Shown one piece after another: positions 47,631 to 56,911 of a stretch of DNA of 64,000 nucleotides. Each line of letters begins with the position of its first letter. Within the stretch, counting starts at the first letter, position 1. The position numbers were made by a program, and so were the translations under genes. The notes under the pieces were generated by a model. It worked only from the letters and a program-made list of their open reading frames with translations, did not search any database and had not been told where the DNA came from. The stretch is from Myxococcaceae bacterium JPH2 (GTDB taxonomy: Bacteria; Myxococcota; Myxococcia; Myxococcales; Myxococcaceae): positions 124,001 to 188,000 of the forward strand of contig JAEMGR010000023.1 of assembly GCA_016458225.1 (NCBI GenBank), read 5' to 3'.

Positions 47631-50267
47631 TCAGATGGCGTGCGTCACGAGGTACTGCACGTCCGCGAGCGGCACGACGACGGACTTGTTGAAGAGGTTG
47701 ATGTCGTAGTGGAGGCCGTCCCAGCTCACGAGCGTGGCGTCGTAGGAGACACAGAAGGGACAGAAGCCCACTTCCACGAACGCGGCGATGGAGCCGGAGA
47801 GGAAGGTGAACTTCAGGTCGCTGCGCGCGGCCAGGTTCAGGGTGAGCACGCTGTTGCCACCGGCGCCGTAGACGAGCGCCGCGCTGGCCTGGAGCGGGAT
47901 GGAGGCATGCACCACCTGGAGCTTGCCCTTCACGCCCGCGGACACGATGAACAGGTCCACGCCCGCGTACAGCTCACCATCCACCGAGGCGAACGGCGAC
48001 ACGGTGCCGCTCACGCCAATGGAGTTCACCTTGCAGCCGTTGGTGGTGGTGACGTCGTGCTTGGCGTCCACCGCGTAGTTGAGGCCCACCGTGCCGCCCA
48101 CCTTCGCGCCCAGCGTCACGGGCACCACGACGATGACGAAGGTGACCTCGGCCTGCACGAACGTGGCGCTCTTCATCTTCGAGCCGGACACCACGTTGTA
48201 CGTTCCCACCGGGATGTCCTTGTCCACGTTGACCAGGTGGATGGAGTTGTCGAGCACGTCCAGCTTCACCTTGGCGTGCTGATCCGTCACATCCGCCAGC
48301 GCGTTGACCAGTTGCACCGAGGCGCCCAGCGCGCGGCCCGTGGCCGTGAAGCTGCCATACGCGCGCGGCGAGGCGGCGCAGTCGCTCTGGCCCAGGTTGC
48401 TCATCTCGAAGGAGACGTTGTACGTGGCGGACGCGCCGAACGTGTCGTCGCCCATGCTGTACGAATCACCCGCCTCCCACTTCACGCGGGCCTTGCCGGT
48501 GGCCGGGTCGATGAGGTCGCCCGTCACGTTGCGCAGGGCGTTCAGGTAGATGTCCCGGCGCACGAAGTACTGCTCCAGCTTCGCGGGGCTGGTGGTGTAG
48601 TCCGTGGACGGGTAGTTGACGTTGCCCGCCGCCATCACCTTCGTCTTCAGCGAGGTGAAGTCGTTGTCGGTGTAGTCCGAGCACTTCTGGAAGCGCGTCT
48701 CGCGCTCGACCTGGTACTGCCCCAGCACGCGCTTGGCGAAGCGCTTGGGCGACCAGTCACACGCCGCGGGACCGGTGGTGTTGAAGTCCAGGCAGCCCAG
48801 GGCCTGCGCGTCGTGCAGCGACTGCTCGATGGCGCCGTCCAGCGCCTCCAGCCGGTAGAGCAGGCAGATGATGGGATTGCCCGTGCAGATGTTGGTGAGC
48901 GCCGCCGTGTTGATGGGCGAGAGCACCGGCGGCTGCTGGATGATGACGGGGCCACCCGGGTCGACGATCGCGGACTGGGTGCTGGTCGCGGCCAGCGTCT
49001 TCGCCGAGGTCGGCGCGGCCAGCGTCCCCACCTGGGGCAGCACGTTGATGTTCACCTGCGCGAACTGGTTCACCGCGATGGGGTCCGGGTTCCACACCGG
49101 ATCCCTCCACCAGTTGTCCGTGAAGCGCGGCGAGGTGCCCACCAGCGGCGGCTTGGGGTTGAACATCGACGCGATGGTGCTGGCGAGCTCCTCGCGCTTG
49201 GCGAGCAGCTGGCTGAAGTCCTCCTGCTTGCGCTCCAGCTCGTACATCTGCTCGTCGAGCACGGTGGCGTTGCGCGAGTTCATCTGCTTGTGCCACGCCC
49301 AGCTCTCATCGTAGTAGTGCGCGCCCGCGTCGATGAGCGGCTTGAGGGCCGGGTCCTCGAACGCCACGCCTGACAGGTCCAGGCGCGTGCGCTGCAAGTC
49401 CTTCATCGAGATGAGGATGACCCCGTTGGGCCCATAGGCCACGGAGTCCTGCGTCCCGCCCTTCAGGATGCTCACCTTGCTGGAGGAGGACACCGGCACG
49501 GTGAAGAACTGGTTCTTCGGCTCGCCCTGCGGAAACGTGATGGCCGGCGAGAAGGGCGTGCCGTCCTTGCCGCGCTGGATGGGGTCCGAGATGCCTCGCG
49601 TGCCGATGGCCGACGCGGGCGGCAAGTAGGGCGCGCGGGCCATGGCATACGCGACGCTGTAGATGCCGCGGTAGTCATTGCCGCGCGACACGATGGCGTC
49701 CTCGAAGACGCTGTAGTCGTAGTACTTCTCGTAGACGTACTCGTTGCAGGACGTGAGCGCGTAGCCGTTCGCGTTCCACGCGTCGCGCTGCTGCTGCCGG
49801 TAGTTGGCCAGGTAGTCGGAATACGCGCTCGTCTCGGGGATGTATGTCTGCGCGCGGTGCACCTGCCCCAGGTAGAACGACCCCAGGCCACTCATGGAGT
49901 AGCCGTTGGGGTCATCCTTCTGGATGGCGACGATGCGCGTGGGCTCGGCGGGCGACACCGTGGTGCCATCCGACTTGCGCAGCGTGGGAACCACCACCGA
50001 GCGCTGCGGCAGGCTCGCGGTCTGCGTCTCCGCAGCCTGCTTGATGAGCGTGTTGCAGGTGGCGTCCGGGTCCGTCTTGGCGCGCTCGCGTGCGGCGGTC
50101 TCGCAGGAGTTCTGCGGGTTCTGACAGCCCGCGAGCGTGAGCGTGTAGAGGACACACGGGTCGATGATGATGGGCCCGGTGGAGACAGCGGCCCGAGCCG
50201 CTATCGGAGACATGAGGAGGGCGCTCGCGGCGAATCCGGCCGCGATGCGACTGCTTTTCTGGGACAT
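47631..50267 (-). CDS. Large secreted protein of unknown function, partner of the vitellogenin-like gene
   Basis: An 878-residue exported protein with signal peptide (GFAASALLMSPIAARA). The N-terminal half is mixed, with Cys-containing segments (DPCVLYTLTLAGCQNPQNSC), many Tyr/Asn and a helical hairpin DEQMYELERKQEDFSQLLAKREELA. The C-terminal ~300 residues are almost all beta-strand (VSFEMSNLGQSDC, VTFVIVVVPVTLGAKVGGTVGLNYAV, ELYAGVDLFIVSAGVKGKLQVVHASIPLQASAAL) and read like a large lipid-binding beta-sheet or barrel. It precedes the vitellogenin-like gene on one strand. I do not recognise a family. Confidence 0.7.
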   Translation of the reverse strand: MSQKSSRIAAGFAASALLMSPIAARAAVSTGPIIIDPCVLYTLTLAGCQNPQNSCETAARERAKTDPDATCNTLIKQAAETQTASLPQRSVVVPTLRKSDGTTVSPAEPTRIVAIQKDDPNGYSMSGLGSFYLGQVHRAQTYIPETSAYSDYLANYRQQQRDAWNANGYALTSCNEYVYEKYYDYSVFEDAIVSRGNDYRGIYSVAYAMARAPYLPPASAIGTRGISDPIQRGKDGTPFSPAITFPQGEPKNQFFTVPVSSSSKVSILKGGTQDSVAYGPNGVILISMKDLQRTRLDLSGVAFEDPALKPLIDAGAHYYDESWAWHKQMNSRNATVLDEQMYELERKQEDFSQLLAKREELASTIASMFNPKPPLVGTSPRFTDNWWRDPVWNPDPIAVNQFAQVNINVLPQVGTLAAPTSAKTLAATSTQSAIVDPGGPVIIQQPPVLSPINTAALTNICTGNPIICLLYRLEALDGAIEQSLHDAQALGCLDFNTTGPAACDWSPKRFAKRVLGQYQVERETRFQKCSDYTDNDFTSLKTKVMAAGNVNYPSTDYTTSPAKLEQYFVRRDIYLNALRNVTGDLIDPATGKARVKWEAGDSYSMGDDTFGASATYNVSFEMSNLGQSDCAASPRAYGSFTATGRALGASVQLVNALADVTDQHAKVKLDVLDNSIHLVNVDKDIPVGTYNVVSGSKMKSATFVQAEVTFVIVVVPVTLGAKVGGTVGLNYAVDAKHDVTTTNGCKVNSIGVSGTVSPFASVDGELYAGVDLFIVSAGVKGKLQVVHASIPLQASAALVYGAGGNSVLTLNLAARSDLKFTFLSGSIAAFVEVGFCPFCVSYDATLVSWDGLHYDINLFNKSVVVPLADVQYLVTHAI

Positions 50268-50383
50268 GGGCGTGTGCTCGTCAGTAAGGAATCAGCCCGC
50301 TCGGGGGCCCGGGCCCCTTCACTGGCTCCTGCTGAACGACACGCCCCTGCAATCTTCCCGGAGTGAATGATTCCAGGTCGCCG

Positions 50384-52582
50384 TTACTGCACGAGCACGT
50401 CCACGCCGGTGAAGGCCGAGTACCCATGCACGACGACGGAGTACGTGCCCGCCGTGGCGTGGGTCAGCGGACCGCACTGCTCCACGTTGTCCTTGTTGGA
50501 GGAACGGCAGTCATAGAGGGTGGGTGAGGCCGGCCCTCCGAAGCGGACATAGAGGTCCGCGTCTCCCGTGGCGCCCGACGGACCGGGCGACAGCGAGAAG
50601 GAGACGGACTGTCCCGCCACGGCCGCGTAGCTCCAGGTCTGGAGCGAGCTGGTGGCCCCCGCCACGTCTGGCACCCACAGCACGGTGGAGCCGTCCGGGC
50701 GCGTGAAGGAGGCGCGCAGGGTGACGCCCGAGAAGGCGTCTCGGCCGCGAAGGATGACGTAGTAGGTGCCCACCGACGGGGTGGCGTAGACGCAGGACTC
50801 GGCGGTCCCCGTGAGGTAGGGACGGCAGTCATACAGCGTGGAGGTCGGCGCGGCGCCGAACCGGAGGTAGAGGTCCGCGTCGCCCGTGCCACCGCTCGCG
50901 CTCACCACCAGGTTGGAGGCCCCTGCCGGCAAGGTGATGGCATACACGGCGGTGGAGCTGCCCAGCGCGCCGTAGAGGTTACGAACGCCCACGCCATTGG
51001 CGAGCGCGATGGGCGGACACGCGGCACCCAGGCCCGTCCCCACGCCCACCGCCAGCCACGCCTGCGTCACCGAGGCCTTCACTGTCGGCCCGTAGTAGGT
51101 GTCCGCCACCGTCTCCGTGAGGGCCTTCGCCTGGGCGAACGTGGTGGTGGGCGTGAAGTAGTTGGTATTCGCCAGGTAGAAAATCACCGCGGCGCGCGTC
51201 AGGCCAATGGACGCAACCGGGTTGCAGGTGAGCCCGCGCGGATGCGTTCCGCCCTGCGCGAGCAGCGAGAAGGCCAGGCCCGGGATGCCCGCGCCCAGGT
51301 GGGGGTCCGCGCTCGCGTCGAAGTCGCCATAGAAGTCCACGGAGCCGCCGTTGCGCGCGGGATCCGCCAGCGAATAGGCAGACGCGCCGAAGGTGTCCTC
51401 GGCGATGCGCCAGACATCCGGCGCCGTGGAGCCACCCGAGACCCAGCTCTCACAGTAGGCGGCGCCCATGTCCGAGAGGCTCTCATTGAGGCCGCCGGGC
51501 TCCCCCGCGGAGTTGAGATTGGACTCGTATTGCGTCACGGCATGGGTGAACTCATGCATGACGATGTCCATGTCGTTGCACAGCGGCCCCGTCGTGGGGC
51601 TGTCGCCGCAGACCATCTGCGTGCCATCCCAGTAGGCGTTCACGTAGCCGCTGCCGAAGTGGACGCTCGCCAGCAGCGCGCCGCCCGTGCCGTTGAAGGA
51701 GTCGCGCGCGAAGAGCGACTGATAGCAGTCGTAGAAGCGGCCCAGGTTGTCATAGGCCGCGTTGACGGCCGCGTCCGTGGAGGCCGCGCCCCCCTCGACG
51801 CGCTTCAGGACGCCCGGCAGCGCATAGCCGCCATTGGCGGAGTAGATGCGACGGTTCCTCGCCTCGTGGATCTCCGACGTACGAGACACCACCGCGCCGT
51901 CGAGCGCATTCACGTAGACGTGGTCGCGCACGGGCAGCGCCGCGAACACGCCGGTGACCACCGCCTCGAACACGAGCGTCATGCGCGCGTCCGCGGATGC
52001 GCGGACATAGGCGAGCCGAGGCGTTCCCTCCACACGCGAGCCTCCCGGCGTGGCGGCCAACGCGACCGCACCCGCAGACTCTGGAGACAGGCGCGCATCC
52101 GATGGCACCGGCGCGGATGCGTCCCCGCGCGCCGTGCCATTCGCGGCGAAGACGCGCCCGGAGCCATCCACGTGGAGGATGAGTTCCTGACCGATGACCT
52201 CCAGTCCTTCATGCATCTGTCCGTAGCGAAGGTGCGTGTCACCGCGCGCGTCCTGATTGGCGCGGCGCAGGACCAACTCTGAGGCGCGCAGGCGGAACAC
52301 CGGCGCGATGGATTCCAGCACGGGGCTCGTGCGCGCCTCGGCATCGCGCGTGGAGAGCGAGGGCCCCGAAACCTCGACGCGCCCGAGGTCGCCTCGCACG
52401 AGGAATGGGACGCCGTCCGCGCCTGCCCCCGCGAGTTCCGCCGAGGGCAACGCACGCAGCGCCGCCTGGATGTCCTCGCCCGAGTCCCGTGCAACGGGCG
52501 CTGGAGTCGTCCGAGGTGGCTCGGTTCCTTCACAGGCGAACTGGACGAGGGTGAGACAGACCACGAGCAATCGATTGCGCAT
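50384..52582 (-). CDS. M4 (thermolysin-family) metalloprotease with two PPC domains
   Basis: A 732-residue secreted protease. The signal peptide ends near Cys17, possibly lipidated though the lipobox (VQFAC) is imperfect. Residues 30-245 are the FTP/PepSY-like propeptide. The catalytic domain has VNAYWDGTQMVCGD, the zinc motif HEFTH (H343, E344, H347) and the third ligand E367 in GGLNESLSDM. The downstream loop reads DPHLGAGIPGLAF, where thermolysin-like enzymes usually have an Asn before the SG. Two C-terminal pre-peptidase domains follow (GDADLYLRFG and GDADLYVRFG, about 570-640 and 665-730), which are usually cleaved after secretion. Probably a prey-degrading exoprotease. Confidence 0.9.
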   Translation of the reverse strand: MRNRLLVVCLTLVQFACEGTEPPRTTPAPVARDSGEDIQAALRALPSAELAGAGADGVPFLVRGDLGRVEVSGPSLSTRDAEARTSPVLESIAPVFRLRASELVLRRANQDARGDTHLRYGQMHEGLEVIGQELILHVDGSGRVFAANGTARGDASAPVPSDARLSPESAGAVALAATPGGSRVEGTPRLAYVRASADARMTLVFEAVVTGVFAALPVRDHVYVNALDGAVVSRTSEIHEARNRRIYSANGGYALPGVLKRVEGGAASTDAAVNAAYDNLGRFYDCYQSLFARDSFNGTGGALLASVHFGSGYVNAYWDGTQMVCGDSPTTGPLCNDMDIVMHEFTHAVTQYESNLNSAGEPGGLNESLSDMGAAYCESWVSGGSTAPDVWRIAEDTFGASAYSLADPARNGGSVDFYGDFDASADPHLGAGIPGLAFSLLAQGGTHPRGLTCNPVASIGLTRAAVIFYLANTNYFTPTTTFAQAKALTETVADTYYGPTVKASVTQAWLAVGVGTGLGAACPPIALANGVGVRNLYGALGSSTAVYAITLPAGASNLVVSASGGTGDADLYLRFGAAPTSTLYDCRPYLTGTAESCVYATPSVGTYYVILRGRDAFSGVTLRASFTRPDGSTVLWVPDVAGATSSLQTWSYAAVAGQSVSFSLSPGPSGATGDADLYVRFGGPASPTLYDCRSSNKDNVEQCGPLTHATAGTYSVVVHGYSAFTGVDVLVQ

Positions 52583-52765
52583 CGAGGGCTTCCTCCCGAG
52601 CGGCGACATGCCGCCCGAAAAGCAGACCACAAATTCCAGCAACACGCGCAATTCAACCAAGACGCCGCGCACGCTCCAGGCACACTCACGGACAGCGGGC
52701 GCGCTGGCATGCGCCTGGCGCACGAGCATTGCCCCGGAATCGCGCTGGATGGAAGGGACGCACTG

Positions 52766-53680
52766 ATGATGCAGCTCCGAGCATGCATCGCACTCCTGCT
52801 CTTTCTCTCGGCCTGCGCTACGTCGGCGCCGAGCCAACGTGAGTCAGCGGAGCGAAACCCGAGGCTCGCCAATCTCCGACGGGCCGCAACGCTCCCGTGG
52901 ACAGATGGAGGACGGTGCGTGGTCCGCGAGGCGTCCTACCCTTGGCCCGTGCTGGTGGAGAGGTGCTATCGGACCCTCGACCAGGACCGAGTCGAGTTCC
53001 ACGACCTCACGGGAAGATGCACGGTCGCCTCCGCTGACGCCGCGGCCGTGGGCATCGGGTTCTGCGTCCTCGCGGCTCCTGAGATTGCCCTGGGAGCCGT
53101 GATGGTGCTGGGCGTGGTGGTTATCGGCGTCGCCATCCAAGAGGCATTGGATGCCTATGAACTCCGCCATGCCTACCCCGAGGAGGCAGGGACCTCACAA
53201 GGAACGAAGGTCGCAATCCGGGAAGCCGAAGCGCTCCACAAGCCGAAGCCCGAGCCTCGCGGACAGGACTGGCAACCCCCAGTCCCACCTGGGCTCGTGG
53301 ACCGCGCGGGGCGCGCCAGTTGTGAGCCCGTTCCAGTTCCACACGCGGGTGGAGATGACCTGCATGACGCTTGTGCCGACAAGGTCCCACCCAACCGGTA
53401 TCCTGGAATGGACGTGCTCGTTGGCGGCGTGCGCTTCGATGCGCTTCAAGTTGGCGTGCGCGTGCCATGGGAGATCAAGACCCATCGTTTTGATACATAC
53501 AACGAGTTCGTGCGAAATCGAGAGACAGAGAAGGAGATTGAGCAATTGCGCAATGAGCGCAGTGCGGCGCAAGCCTGCAGCTACGACTTCGTTGTCGGCG
53601 TGAGCACTCAGCCACACAAAGACGCGCTGTTTGAGCTTGATCCATCTCTCAAGATCGTCGTCACGGGATGCAAACGATGA
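52766..53680 (+). CDS. SitA6-like lipoprotein toxin with DUF6310 / PD-(D/E)xK-like nuclease domain
   Basis: A 304-residue lipoprotein with lipobox LSAC17. The block ANLRRAATLPWTDGGRCVVREAS, then a hydrophobic stretch at 93-127, is the common N-terminus I associate with SitA6/DUF6310 proteins of Myxococcus. The C-terminal ~115 residues follow the restriction-endonuclease pattern: D225 in FDALQVG, then WEIK (E236, K238), and a helix with CSYDFVVGVSTQPHKDAL. Lipid modification would let it be exchanged between cells by outer-membrane exchange, with killing by nucleic-acid cleavage. The next gene overlaps its stop by four bases (ATGA). Nuclease fold is inferred from the motif only. Confidence 0.82.
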   Translation: MMQLRACIALLLFLSACATSAPSQRESAERNPRLANLRRAATLPWTDGGRCVVREASYPWPVLVERCYRTLDQDRVEFHDLTGRCTVASADAAAVGIGFCVLAAPEIALGAVMVLGVVVIGVAIQEALDAYELRHAYPEEAGTSQGTKVAIREAEALHKPKPEPRGQDWQPPVPPGLVDRAGRASCEPVPVPHAGGDDLHDACADKVPPNRYPGMDVLVGGVRFDALQVGVRVPWEIKTHRFDTYNEFVRNRETEKEIEQLRNERSAAQACSYDFVVGVSTQPHKDALFELDPSLKIVVTGCKR

Positions 53681-54432
53681 CCACCAAGAAGCGTCTCGTT
53701 CTTGCCGTCTATGCCCCTCCCATCTCGGGTAACGAACACCGCGCGCTCGCCACAGTCCATGGACTGGAACGAGCACTGCCCGGCATGCGGTTGGAGTGGA
53801 CCGTCACTGAGAAGCGAGAACTCGCTCTGTTGCCTCAACGCGATGCATGGTTCGCTGAAGCTGCGACACGGGAGCAGTTTCCCTTCGTATGCAATGGCGA
53901 TGAGAATTTCCCAGTGATGATCAGCGGACTGACAACACCTGCGAGCCAGGCGCCGGGCGGTCTGCCACTGCTTGATGTCCACGCGAAGCTGCCGTTGGAG
54001 CCTGACGTTGCTGCGGCAGCGGCAACCGTGCTCGAGGGCGTGGCGGAAGGCGCACGCGCGTTCTGGGGGCGAGCGACGCCGGACGACGCGGCGGTGGACA
54101 TCGCGTATCAGACAGCCCCCACCCTGGAGGGGCCACCGTCTCCTCGCCGGGGGCTGCCCGCCCTGAAGCTCTTCGAGCACATCCGCTCGCCCGAGATTCC
54201 CTACGATCTCGGGTGGATCAACTACTGGTCGGCGGCCACCGCACAGGCCATTGGGTTCCCGAATTCGGCCCGCGACGCGGAGCTGCTCTCTCGGGCACGG
54301 CGCACGGCATCGGGCGGCTGGGTCGTGCAACTCACTGACGCTCCCCTCGACTTGGAGAACCCCAAGCACCTGGACACGCTCAAGCAAACCTATGAGCGCT
54401 TTCCGGAGATCGGCGGACGCGCAGCGCCTTGA
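53677..54432 (+). CDS. DUF5953 immunity-like protein
   Basis: A 251-residue cytosolic protein starting at the ATG that overlaps the toxin stop. Features I know from DUF5953 proteins next to Sit-type toxins are LVLAVYAPP, ATVHGLERALPGMRLEW, LPQRDAWFAEA, FPFVCNGDENFPVMISG, the RGLPALKLFEHIRSPEIPYD segment, and LGWINYWSAATAQAIGFPN. The close ATGA coupling to the toxin gene fits a toxin/immunity pair. Its last 43 bases overlap the 3' end of the protease gene on the opposite strand. Confidence 0.85.
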   Translation: MTTKKRLVLAVYAPPISGNEHRALATVHGLERALPGMRLEWTVTEKRELALLPQRDAWFAEAATREQFPFVCNGDENFPVMISGLTTPASQAPGGLPLLDVHAKLPLEPDVAAAAATVLEGVAEGARAFWGRATPDDAAVDIAYQTAPTLEGPPSPRRGLPALKLFEHIRSPEIPYDLGWINYWSAATAQAIGFPNSARDAELLSRARRTASGGWVVQLTDAPLDLENPKHLDTLKQTYERFPEIGGRAAP

Positions 54433-55646
54433 CCTGGACGCGGGGCGCTGCGACGCAGCCCGAAGAACCCACGCGGGCAACCTCCACGGAACCGGCGGCG
54501 TGTGGCGAGGATGACCCCACCTGCCAATGCAGGCAGCAGGCCCGAGGTGGAGGCACAGCCATTCCCTTCCGACACGCCTGGGGCATCATCGACGGGTTCA
54601 GATGGCGCGGCACAGGGTGTGAAGCAACGACATGCCTCGGCGCCCTCGGAGTCGAGCCGCGCGCAGACACCCGAGCCACATGCGGAGTCCTCCTCGCAGT
54701 GCTCACCGAAGTCTCCCTCTTGGAGCGCGGACAGCACGCAGTGACTCCGACCACCCGCGGACGCGACACACGCGAGGCCAGCCGGACACTCACGGTCATC
54801 GACGCAAGACTCGCGACAGAGTGCATCGAGGTGCAGCGTGGACGTATCGCCTGGCGGAACCTCCGCGAGGAACGGCCGGACGAAGTCATCCAGGTATCCA
54901 TCCACCCGCGCGTTCACGGCCTCGGTGCGACAGGCCACGTCTCCGCTCACCGTGATTCCAGCGAGCACCTCGCGCCCTGACTGCATCCAGAGCACGGGCC
55001 CACCGCTGTCACCCACGCAGCTCATCGAGGGCGAGGGGCCTGCATGGAACGCGAGCGCATCCACCCGAGTAACAGTCAGCATTCCCTGCCGACGCAGGCC
55101 CGCAAGCGCTTGGGCATCCTTCGTGTCGCCATAACCGAGCACTCGCGCCACATCTCCCACAGCGGGCACAGCGCCGGACACCGACGGAAGCGCGAAGGGA
55201 GTCACGTCCACTGCACGAGCGAGCCGCAGGAGCGCGACATCGTTCTCATGCGTCTCCGGCACGAAGCCGGGATGTGGCAGGGCATGCGTCACCCGCACGA
55301 ATCGCCCTTCAGGCGCGGGGAGTAGCTTCTGCCCGATGAAGACCTCGTAGCCACCGTCCTGCCCGAGCAGGGCAAGGCAGTGCGCCGCCGTGAGCACCAC
55401 ATCCGGCGCAATGAGCGCACCCGAACACAGCAGCACGGGCGGCTCACCCGAGCACCGCGCCCGCCGCGCCACGAGCGCGACAGCGGCCGGATCGCTCGGA
55501 GCATCCGTGCCCTGAACCACCGGCTGTGACTTTGCACCCGTGGCCATCGACGCAGTCGGCTCGGCCACGGGCTGACAGCCGAGCCCTGCGGCGGTCGTCA
55601 GCCACATCATCCCCAGCGCGCTCAGGATCCAGGGACGGTCTGCCAT
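54390..55646 (-). CDS. Trypsin-like serine protease lipoprotein with MYXO-CTERM-like segment and extra tail
   Basis: A 418-residue S1-family protease. Signal peptide with lipobox-like AAGLGC24. The triad is visible: H89 in TAAHC, D136 in ENDVALLRL, S214 in GDSGGPV. A Cys-rich region (280-345) follows, then a MYXO-CTERM-type unit at 364-386: Cys364, a hydrophobic helix LLPALAGGVILA and RRR. Normally such proteins end right after the Arg cluster, but here about 32 more residues follow, rich in Arg, Gly and Pro, and this extension overlaps the DUF5953 gene. A lost stop codon or acquired read-through is likely. Confidence 0.85.
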   Translation of the reverse strand: MADRPWILSALGMMWLTTAAGLGCQPVAEPTASMATGAKSQPVVQGTDAPSDPAAVALVARRARCSGEPPVLLCSGALIAPDVVLTAAHCLALLGQDGGYEVFIGQKLLPAPEGRFVRVTHALPHPGFVPETHENDVALLRLARAVDVTPFALPSVSGAVPAVGDVARVLGYGDTKDAQALAGLRRQGMLTVTRVDALAFHAGPSPSMSCVGDSGGPVLWMQSGREVLAGITVSGDVACRTEAVNARVDGYLDDFVRPFLAEVPPGDTSTLHLDALCRESCVDDRECPAGLACVASAGGRSHCVLSALQEGDFGEHCEEDSACGSGVCARLDSEGAEACRCFTPCAAPSEPVDDAPGVSEGNGCASTSGLLPALAGGVILATRRRFRGGCPRGFFGLRRSAPRPGQGAARPPISGKRS

Positions 55647-56019
55647 GCACGGCCTTCCTTGCATCGGTGCAGTCTCACTCATCGCACGTTGGGACAGGGC
55701 TTGCCACGCGCCCGCTCCACATCGTGCACACCCAGCGAGGAACACATCGCTTCGCGCCCCAAGGCTCTCCCGTCCTTCGACGTCACGTTGGGAGGTGCAT
55801 AGGCTCGCAGCCATCACGACCCAGCGGAGTCTCGGTCCCGTTCCGCATCCCACACGCGAGACTCGACGCTCCCACCAGGCCGCGATGAGCGCGTCGCTGC
55901 GTCGTACCAGGGCGACCGGTTCGCATGCCGACGCTGTCCGACACCCTGCGCGCGCGACCTCACGTTCTTGCCACACGTTGGCCGCGACGGATGCACCCGC
56001 GCCCTCTATTCTCGTCCGC
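55647..56019. other. Divergent intergenic region, 373 bases
   Basis: Separates the protease gene (minus) from the NmrA-like gene (plus) and must carry both promoters. Open frames crossing it are Arg/Ser/Pro-rich and show no family features. I see no palindrome strong enough to call an operator. Confidence 0.4.
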
Positions 56020-56886
56020 ATGTTCGTCATCGTCGGTGCGACAGGAAAAGTGGGTGGCGCGGCTGCAACCGAGCTTCGTCGGCGCGGTCTCCCCGTGCGA
56101 GCCGTGCTGCGGGATGTGTCCCGAGGCGAGCGCCTCACCCAGCTCGGATGTGAGCTGGCCCAGGCCGACCTTCTCGACACCCAGGCCGTGGCTCGCGCCC
56201 TCCAAGGCGCGGAGGGGGCCCTCGTCATCTGCCCTCTGCGCGCCAACGGCGACGACCCCGCCTCCGACGCCCAGCGCATCATCGACTCGCTCGGAGAGGC
56301 CATCGACATCGCTCGGCCTCGCGCCGTCGTCGCCATCTCCGACTATGGCGCGCAGGTTCCCGCGGGCACGGGCGTCACCCTCATCTTCCACCGACTGGAA
56401 GCACGACTCGCCAAGACGGCGACGGCGATGACGTTCCTGCGCTCGGCGGAGCACATGCAGAACAGCGCTCGCCACGTGCGCGCGGCTCGCGAGCGCGGTG
56501 TCCTCGTGAGCCTGCACCACCCCGTCACCAAGCTGTACCCCACCGTGTCCGCGCCCGATGTCGGCCTCATCGCGGCGGACCTGCTCGTGGAGACGCCTCC
56601 ACAGCCCGGCACCCCTCGCATCGTTCATGTCGAAGGGCCTCGCCGCTACTCGGCGCAGGACGCCGCCCAGGTCTTCGAGCGCATCGTGCAACGCCCCGTC
56701 GTCCCGCATGCGCTGGAGCGAGAGCGGTGGATCTCCGCCCTCCTCGCGGGCGGACTGAGCGAGGGCTATGCCCAGCTCGTCGCGGAGCTTCAGGACGCGC
56801 ACAACGCCGGGCACATCGACATCGAAGCCGGCGTCGGTGAGGTCCGCCGTGGCACCACCGAGCTGGAGCGCGCGCTGATCCGCTGA
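56020..56886 (+). CDS. NmrA-like NAD(P)-binding oxidoreductase
   Basis: A 288-residue cytosolic Rossmann-fold protein. It opens directly with MFVIVGATGKVGGAAATELRRRG, the dinucleotide-binding loop, which sets the start at 56020 and shows that the longer upstream frame is not coding. QADLLDTQAVARAL, VVAISDYGAQ and the loss of a clear YxxxK pair place it with NmrA/quinone-oxidoreductase-2-like atypical SDRs, which act as redox sensors or quinone reductases. Substrate unknown. Monocistronic. Confidence 0.88.
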   Translation: MFVIVGATGKVGGAAATELRRRGLPVRAVLRDVSRGERLTQLGCELAQADLLDTQAVARALQGAEGALVICPLRANGDDPASDAQRIIDSLGEAIDIARPRAVVAISDYGAQVPAGTGVTLIFHRLEARLAKTATAMTFLRSAEHMQNSARHVRAARERGVLVSLHHPVTKLYPTVSAPDVGLIAADLLVETPPQPGTPRIVHVEGPRRYSAQDAAQVFERIVQRPVVPHALERERWISALLAGGLSEGYAQLVAELQDAHNAGHIDIEAGVGEVRRGTTELERALIR

Positions 56887-56911
56887 ACCACCCGCGCCCC
56901 CGCGATGCCGC

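Noticed and set aside
54429-54980. A plus-strand frame of 183 codons after the DUF5953 gene
   Set aside because: Antisense to the protease C-terminal region, whose Cys spacing and MYXO-CTERM segment show it is the coding strand.
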